From contig JAWKMN010000001.1 in NCBI GenBank assembly GCA_041392165.1, positions 682,001-746,000 of the forward strand: a stretch of DNA of 64,000 bases. The letters run 5' to 3'. Positions 60,291-64,000 of this stretch are shown here, one piece after another. The notes below the pieces were generated by a model. The model searched no databases. It was not told where the DNA came from and saw only the letters and a list, made by a program, of their open reading frames with translations. Position 1 is the first letter of the stretch. Each line of letters opens with the position of its first letter. Both the position numbers and the translations under genes were made by a program. The DNA is from Arenibacter sp041392165 (GTDB taxonomy: Bacteria > Bacteroidota > Bacteroidia > Flavobacteriales > Flavobacteriaceae).

Positions 60291-61448
60291 ATGAGGAAAA
60301 TTCAAATGGTAGACCTAAACGGTCAATATGAAGTAATAAAGGAGGAAGTAAATGCCTCTATTTCCAATGTCTTGGAAACGTCCGCATTTATCAATGGCCC
60401 TGAGGTACATGCCTTTCAAAAGGAATTGGAGGATTATTTGGGAGTGAAGCATGTTATTCCCTGCGCCAATGGGACCGATGCCCTCCAAATAGCCATGATG
60501 GGCTTGGGCCTTAAGCCGGGCGATGAGGTAATAACGGCCGATTTTACCTTTGCAGCTACGGTAGAGGTAATTGCCCTATTGCAACTTACCCCGGTATTGG
60601 TAGATGTGGAGCCCGATAGCTTTAATATTGATCCGGTAGCCCTGGAAAAAGCGATTACCCCCAAGACCAAGGCCATAGTGCCCGTGCATTTATTTGGCCA
60701 ATGTGCCAATATGGATGCCGTTCTTGAAATTGCGGAAAAGTATAATCTTTTTGTTATTGAGGATAATGCGCAGGCCATTGGGGCCAGTTATACCTTTAAG
60801 AATGGCAAAAAACAGAAGGCGGGAACTATGGGGCATGTGGCGGCAACCTCATTTTTTCCTTCCAAGAACTTGGGCTGTTATGGAGATGGCGGTGCCATTT
60901 TTACCAATGATGATGAATTGGCACATACGCTTAGGGGCATTGTGAATCATGGAATGTACGAGCGTTACCATCATGATGTGGTGGGCGTCAACTCCAGATT
61001 GGACTCCATTCAGGCAGCGGTTTTACGATCCAAATTGTCGCGGTTGGATGGTTATAATGCCAGTAGGAGGGCAGCGGCAAGCAAGTATTCCAAGGCTTTT
61101 GAGGGGAACAAAAATATAATGGTGCCCCAAATAGCCCATTCCTGCGCCGGGGTTGGTGGTACTTGTGATTGCCATGTATTCCATCAGTACACTTTACGGA
61201 TTTTGAATGGCCAACGCGATGCCTTGGTAAAGCATTTGGCAGAAAACGAAATTCCATGCGGCGTGTACTATCCCATTCCTTTGCACAGACAAAAGGCCTA
61301 TTTGGATGAACGCTATCAAGAGAAGGATTTTCCGGTAACGAATCAATTGGTCAGGGAGGTAATTTCCTTGCCAATGCACACCGAGTTGGACGATGAGCAA
61401 ATAGATTTTATCACAGGGGCCATAATACAGTTTGTAGGCGGGCAATAG
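60291..61448 (+). CDS. DegT/DnrJ/EryC1/StrS-family sugar aminotransferase
   Basis: About 385 residues from the ATG at 60291. PLP-enzyme landmarks: CANGTDALQIAMMGLGLKPGDEVI, Asp158 in EDNAQAIGA, and the PLP lysine K192 in SFFPSKNLGCYGDGG. Members aminate 3- or 4-keto nucleotide sugars for LPS, capsule or glycoprotein sugars. A short insert near residue 285-294 reads SCAGVGGTCDCH, with three Cys in ten residues, just before the usual HVFHQYTLRI. This could be a metal-binding or redox loop and is odd for the family. GalE follows 68 nt downstream, and waaA is divergent, so the context is envelope sugar synthesis. Confidence 0.85.
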   Translation: MRKIQMVDLNGQYEVIKEEVNASISNVLETSAFINGPEVHAFQKELEDYLGVKHVIPCANGTDALQIAMMGLGLKPGDEVITADFTFAATVEVIALLQLTPVLVDVEPDSFNIDPVALEKAITPKTKAIVPVHLFGQCANMDAVLEIAEKYNLFVIEDNAQAIGASYTFKNGKKQKAGTMGHVAATSFFPSKNLGCYGDGGAIFTNDDELAHTLRGIVNHGMYERYHHDVVGVNSRLDSIQAAVLRSKLSRLDGYNASRRAAASKYSKAFEGNKNIMVPQIAHSCAGVGGTCDCHVFHQYTLRILNGQRDALVKHLAENEIPCGVYYPIPLHRQKAYLDERYQEKDFPVTNQLVREVISLPMHTELDDEQIDFITGAIIQFVGGQ

Positions 61449-61516
61449 GTTGTTGCATTGGTGCAGACGTGTTCAATTAACGAAAAAGAAAATCAAAATA
61501 TAATAGAAATCAACAG

Positions 61517-62533
61517 ATGAAGATACTCGTAACGGGAGGTTTGGGATTCATAGGTTCCCACACCACGGTAGAATTACAGAATAAAGGCTATGAAGTAATT
61601 ATTATTGACGATCTGTCCAATTCCACCGAAAAGGTCTTGGATGGGATTGTGGCCATTACGGGAAAGCGACCGATTTTTGAAAAAATAGATCTGAAGGATA
61701 GGGCAAAAAGTCGAGGATTTTTTAAAAGGCACCAGGATGTGGTCGGAGTTATTCATTTTGCAGCCTCCAAGGCCGTGGGCGAAAGTGTGGAAAAGCCGTT
61801 ATTGTACTATGAGAACAATATTGGCACTTTGGTGTACTTGCTAAAGGAACTGTCCAAAAAGGACAAGTCCAGTTTTATCTTTAGTTCGTCATGTACGGTA
61901 TACGGACAGGCCGATAAAATGCCGATTACCGAAAATGCCCCGGTAAAAACGGCAGAATCGCCTTATGGCAATACCAAGCAAATGGGTGAGGAAATAATTC
62001 GCGATACCTGTATGGTAACGCCCGGGATAAACGCCATTGCCCTCAGGTATTTTAATCCAATGGGGGCGCATCCAAGTGCCCATATTGGGGAATTACCGAT
62101 TGGGGTCCCTCAGAATTTAGTGCCCTTTATAACACAAACAGGTATGGGTATCAGGGAGCAACTTTCCGTTTTTGGAGGCGATTACCCTACCGAGGATGGT
62201 ACCTGTATTAGGGATTATATCCATGTGGTAGATTTGGCCAAGGCCCATGTGGTAGCATTGGAAAGGTTGATGAACGGTAAGAACCAGGATAATTATGAGG
62301 TGTTCAATGTAGGGACCGGCAAGGGCAGTTCGGTTTTGGAGGTTATTAAAAGTTTCGAAAAGGTTTCAGGTAAGAAGTTGAATTATAAAATTGTGGACAG
62401 GAGGTCTGGCGATATTACAATGGCCTATGCGGATACCACCAAGGCAAATACGGTTTTAGGTTGGAAGGCGCAATCTACTTTGGATGAGGCCATGAAATCG
62501 GCCTGGCTTTGGGAAGAAAAAATTAGAAAATAA
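61517..62533 (+). CDS. galE: UDP-glucose 4-epimerase
   Basis: A 338-residue short-chain dehydrogenase-fold enzyme. NAD-binding GGLGFIGSHT at the N-terminus, the catalytic SSSCTVYG and YGNTKQMGE (YxxxK), the substrate loop NPMGAHPSAHIGELP, and the C-terminal YEVFNVGTGKGSS. It interconverts UDP-glucose and UDP-galactose (and possibly UDP-GlcNAc/GalNAc). The length matches E. coli GalE (338). It lies 68 nt after the DegT aminotransferase. It could supply UDP-GalNAc for envelope glycans. It is followed by a repeat-rich region. Confidence 0.95.
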   Translation: MKILVTGGLGFIGSHTTVELQNKGYEVIIIDDLSNSTEKVLDGIVAITGKRPIFEKIDLKDRAKSRGFFKRHQDVVGVIHFAASKAVGESVEKPLLYYENNIGTLVYLLKELSKKDKSSFIFSSSCTVYGQADKMPITENAPVKTAESPYGNTKQMGEEIIRDTCMVTPGINAIALRYFNPMGAHPSAHIGELPIGVPQNLVPFITQTGMGIREQLSVFGGDYPTEDGTCIRDYIHVVDLAKAHVVALERLMNGKNQDNYEVFNVGTGKGSSVLEVIKSFEKVSGKKLNYKIVDRRSGDITMAYADTTKANTVLGWKAQSTLDEAMKSAWLWEEKIRK

Positions 62534-62808
62534 ATTTCCTATAAACCGGAATAGATAATGGCAGGCACCTTCTCACAAATCATAACTATCCGAAAGTTTG
62601 ACAAAAGACCGCTTTGCTTTCAGAACCAAGAACACAGACTCTGTTGATTTTTAATAGACTAACGTTTCGTTCCTTTAATAAAACCGAACTTTTTGCAAAA
62701 AAGATAAATTCGAAAAAAAAGATGACACAACAAAAGAGGAACGTCTGGAGTTTTGATTTTCAGGAATCTATTTTCTATATTCTAGCAGTGCAACGGTCTA
62801 TTTTCTAA
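62534..62808. other. Intergenic region
   Basis: No supported gene. The plus-strand frame at 62614-62808 has no motif, though the region borders the RAYT remnant, whose missing 5' end would lie at its right edge. Confidence 0.4.
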
Positions 62809-63273
62809 AGTTTCGGATGCTTATGCTCACAAATTTATATTCAAATCGTTTTTGCCGTAAAAGGAAGAGAAAGCTTAATACATTCTTCTTGGGAAGAGGA
62901 ATTATATAAATACATAGCGGGCATTATTGCTAATAAAGAGCAAAAACTTCTGGCAATAAATGGAATGCCCGACCATGTACACATTTTAATTGGTATGCGT
63001 CCCTCGTGTTGTTTGTCAGACTTGGTCAGAGAAATTAAGAAAGCCAGCAATGGATTTATCCATCAGAAAAAATTTGTGAAAGGCAAGTTTCAGTGGCAGG
63101 AAGGTTATGGAGCTTTTTCTTATTCCCATTCGGCATTGGATAATGTGATTGGTTATATTCAAAATCAAAAAGAGCACCATAACAAAAAAGTATTTAAAGA
63201 AGAGTACAAAGAATTTTTGATGAAATATCAGATAGAACATAAAGAAGAATATTTGTTCGAATGGATTGAATAA
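62809..63273 (+). pseudogene. IS200-like / REP-associated tyrosine transposase (RAYT), start codon lost
   Basis: The frame is open from 62809 to the stop at 63273 and encodes the usual N-terminal strand (IYIQIVFAVKGRESLI), the helix WEEELYKYIAGIIANKEQKLL, the HUH motif PDHVHILIGM, QWQEGYGAFSYS, and the catalytic Tyr region ALDNVIGYIQNQKEHH: all landmarks of the Y1 transposase family. But no ATG, GTG or TTG lies upstream of the first strand; the first ATG (62965) falls just before the HUH motif and would remove about 47 residues. It is therefore probably non-functional or recently lost its start. REP hairpins follow directly. Confidence 0.75.
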
Positions 63274-63276
63274 GAC

Positions 63277-63415
63277 CCTGAAAGGGTCACATCTTTATAG
63301 AAAGGGTCACATCTTTGTGGAACATGAACAAGAATAACAAGGTACGACCCCTACAGGGTCGAATTAAATGAAACCGAAACATATTCTATAAACATGCAAT
63401 CCCTTCGGGATTTTA
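63277..63415. repeat. REP hairpins next to the RAYT gene
   Basis: Short inverted elements follow the transposase stop: GACCCTGAAAGGGTC (about 63275-63289), a second AAAGGGTCACATCTTT copy just after, CGACCC-ctaca-GGGTCG (about 63345-63362) and AATCCC-ttc-GGGATT (about 63400-63414). They are typical targets or products of RAYT proteins. Confidence 0.7.
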
Positions 63416-63514
63416 AATTTGAACAAAACAAAACTTGGTAGTTTTGATAAATTAGCCTTGAAAAAAAGCAACCCATCCATATTCTGAACATCCTTAAATA
63501 AAATAACAAGGTTT

Positions 63515-63952
63515 ATGAAATTGTTTGTTGCTTTAATGACGGTTTTGCTAGCGCTAAATTGTAGTGATGATGGTACGGATGATACCCCCGGTTGTTCGGA
63601 TGCAATCTGTACCGAAGAATTTAGGACCATTACTGTAAGTGTCAAGGATGGGAATGGCGCCGCCGTTACCTTGGACTACTTTAAGGTGGTCCTGTCCAAT
63701 GGGGATGATGTTACCCTGGGCATCCCGGATAGTGACTATGACGGGATGATTAAAAATGGGGCCTACCCTTTGTTCAGTGATACCTATGTTACAAAATATC
63801 GCAATAGTGAACTTGAAATAAATTTTCAGGGATTTGCGGGCGACAGGCTATTAGTCGATTCTGATTATGTGGTAGGGGTAGATTGCTGTCATGTTATGCT
63901 TATTGAGGGGGAAACAGATATTGTGATAGCCGATCCTTTGATTGGAAATTGA
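63515..63952 (+). CDS. Small lipoprotein with beta-sandwich-like mature part
   Basis: 145 residues with a lipoprotein signal (LMTVLLALNC, lipidated Cys near 16) and a linker rich in Asp/Thr. The mature part begins EFRTITVSVKDGNGAAVTLD and alternates strands and turns (GIPDSDYDGM, VVGVDCCHVML), consistent with a small Ig-like or carboxypeptidase-regulatory-like sandwich. Two adjacent Cys (VDCCH) and two near the start of the mature part (GCSDAICTEE) may form disulfides. No function is recognised. The gene is complete; the window ends 48 nt after its stop. Confidence 0.7.
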   Translation: MKLFVALMTVLLALNCSDDGTDDTPGCSDAICTEEFRTITVSVKDGNGAAVTLDYFKVVLSNGDDVTLGIPDSDYDGMIKNGAYPLFSDTYVTKYRNSELEINFQGFAGDRLLVDSDYVVGVDCCHVMLIEGETDIVIADPLIGN

Positions 63953-64000
63953 TCGTGAAATTTCTTGTGTGGAATATTGGAAGCCTATGGGAAATGTGGC

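Overview
The window looks like chromosomal DNA from a marine-type member of the Flavobacteriaceae (Bacteroidota). The signs are a SusC/SusD pair with a hybrid two-component regulator, several Bacteroidota-typical families (DUF4230, DUF4260, DUF4407, DUF4421, DUF3667, membrane-anchored MutS-like ATPase), LytS/LytTR signalling, Bacteroidota TAnnTTTG-type promoters, many palindromic REP-like repeats and AT-rich intergenic DNA. I cannot name genus or species.

Layout. 0-4.4 kb: a decayed universal stress protein gene, a Nudix-fold regulator, a possible small RNA and a homogentisate 1,2-dioxygenase-type enzyme. 4.4-8.9 kb (minus strand): a methyltransferase, a polytopic TPR protein resembling eukaryotic TMTC O-mannosyltransferases and a dolichol-phosphate-mannose-synthase-like glycosyltransferase, together a plausible surface or protein glycosylation set. 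9-11.1 kb: LysR regulator, nitroreductase, DUF456 protein. 11.2-13.2 kb: an array of about 160-180 bp REP/BIME units interrupted by a GIY-YIG nuclease gene. 13.2-16.3 kb: a BlaI-type repressor with three operators, an M56 peptidase carrying duplicated TonB-C-like domains, and a lipoprotein with the same domain. 16.4-25 kb: housekeeping genes (ruvC, hemW, cyclase-family hydrolase, DUF genes, YjbR, MutS-like, metal-dependent hydrolase, DUF4407). 25-28.8 kb: a second BlaI/M56 operon flanked by palindromic repeats. 28.9-30.2 kb: an M20 dipeptidase.

At 30.35 kb a tRNA-Leu(UAG) gene marks the left end of a 12 kb island. About 100 bp covering its 3' half and terminator is repeated at 42.35 kb. Between the repeats lies a polysaccharide-utilisation locus: a hybrid two-component sensor, a GH123-like/DUF4091 lipoprotein, SusC and SusD. 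The tRNA copy at the left junction has a damaged T-arm, while the orphan copy at the right junction has the canonical one. I found no integrase inside.

42.5-49.3 kb: an unusual class III cyclase-TolB-TPR-AraC fusion, a LytS/LytTR pair, an intradiol-dioxygenase-like lipoprotein, a pirin-like protein, and then a decayed duplicate of the 3' third of the cyclase gene. 49.5-52.1 kb: DUF3667, DUF4421 and small membrane proteins. 52.5-56.8 kb: a Planctomycete-type cytochrome gene (PSCyt1-DUF1549-DUF1553, broken by one apparent base deletion) and a DUF1501 gene, with copies of a dispersed ~90 bp repeat on both sides. 57-60.2 kb (minus strand): a 41-residue membrane peptide, a sugar porter, a small lipoprotein and the Kdo transferase WaaA. 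60.3-62.5 kb: a DegT aminotransferase and GalE, so sugar-nucleotide and envelope metabolism. 62.8-63.4 kb: an IS200-like/RAYT transposase that lacks a normal start codon and is followed by REP hairpins. 63.5 kb: a small lipoprotein.
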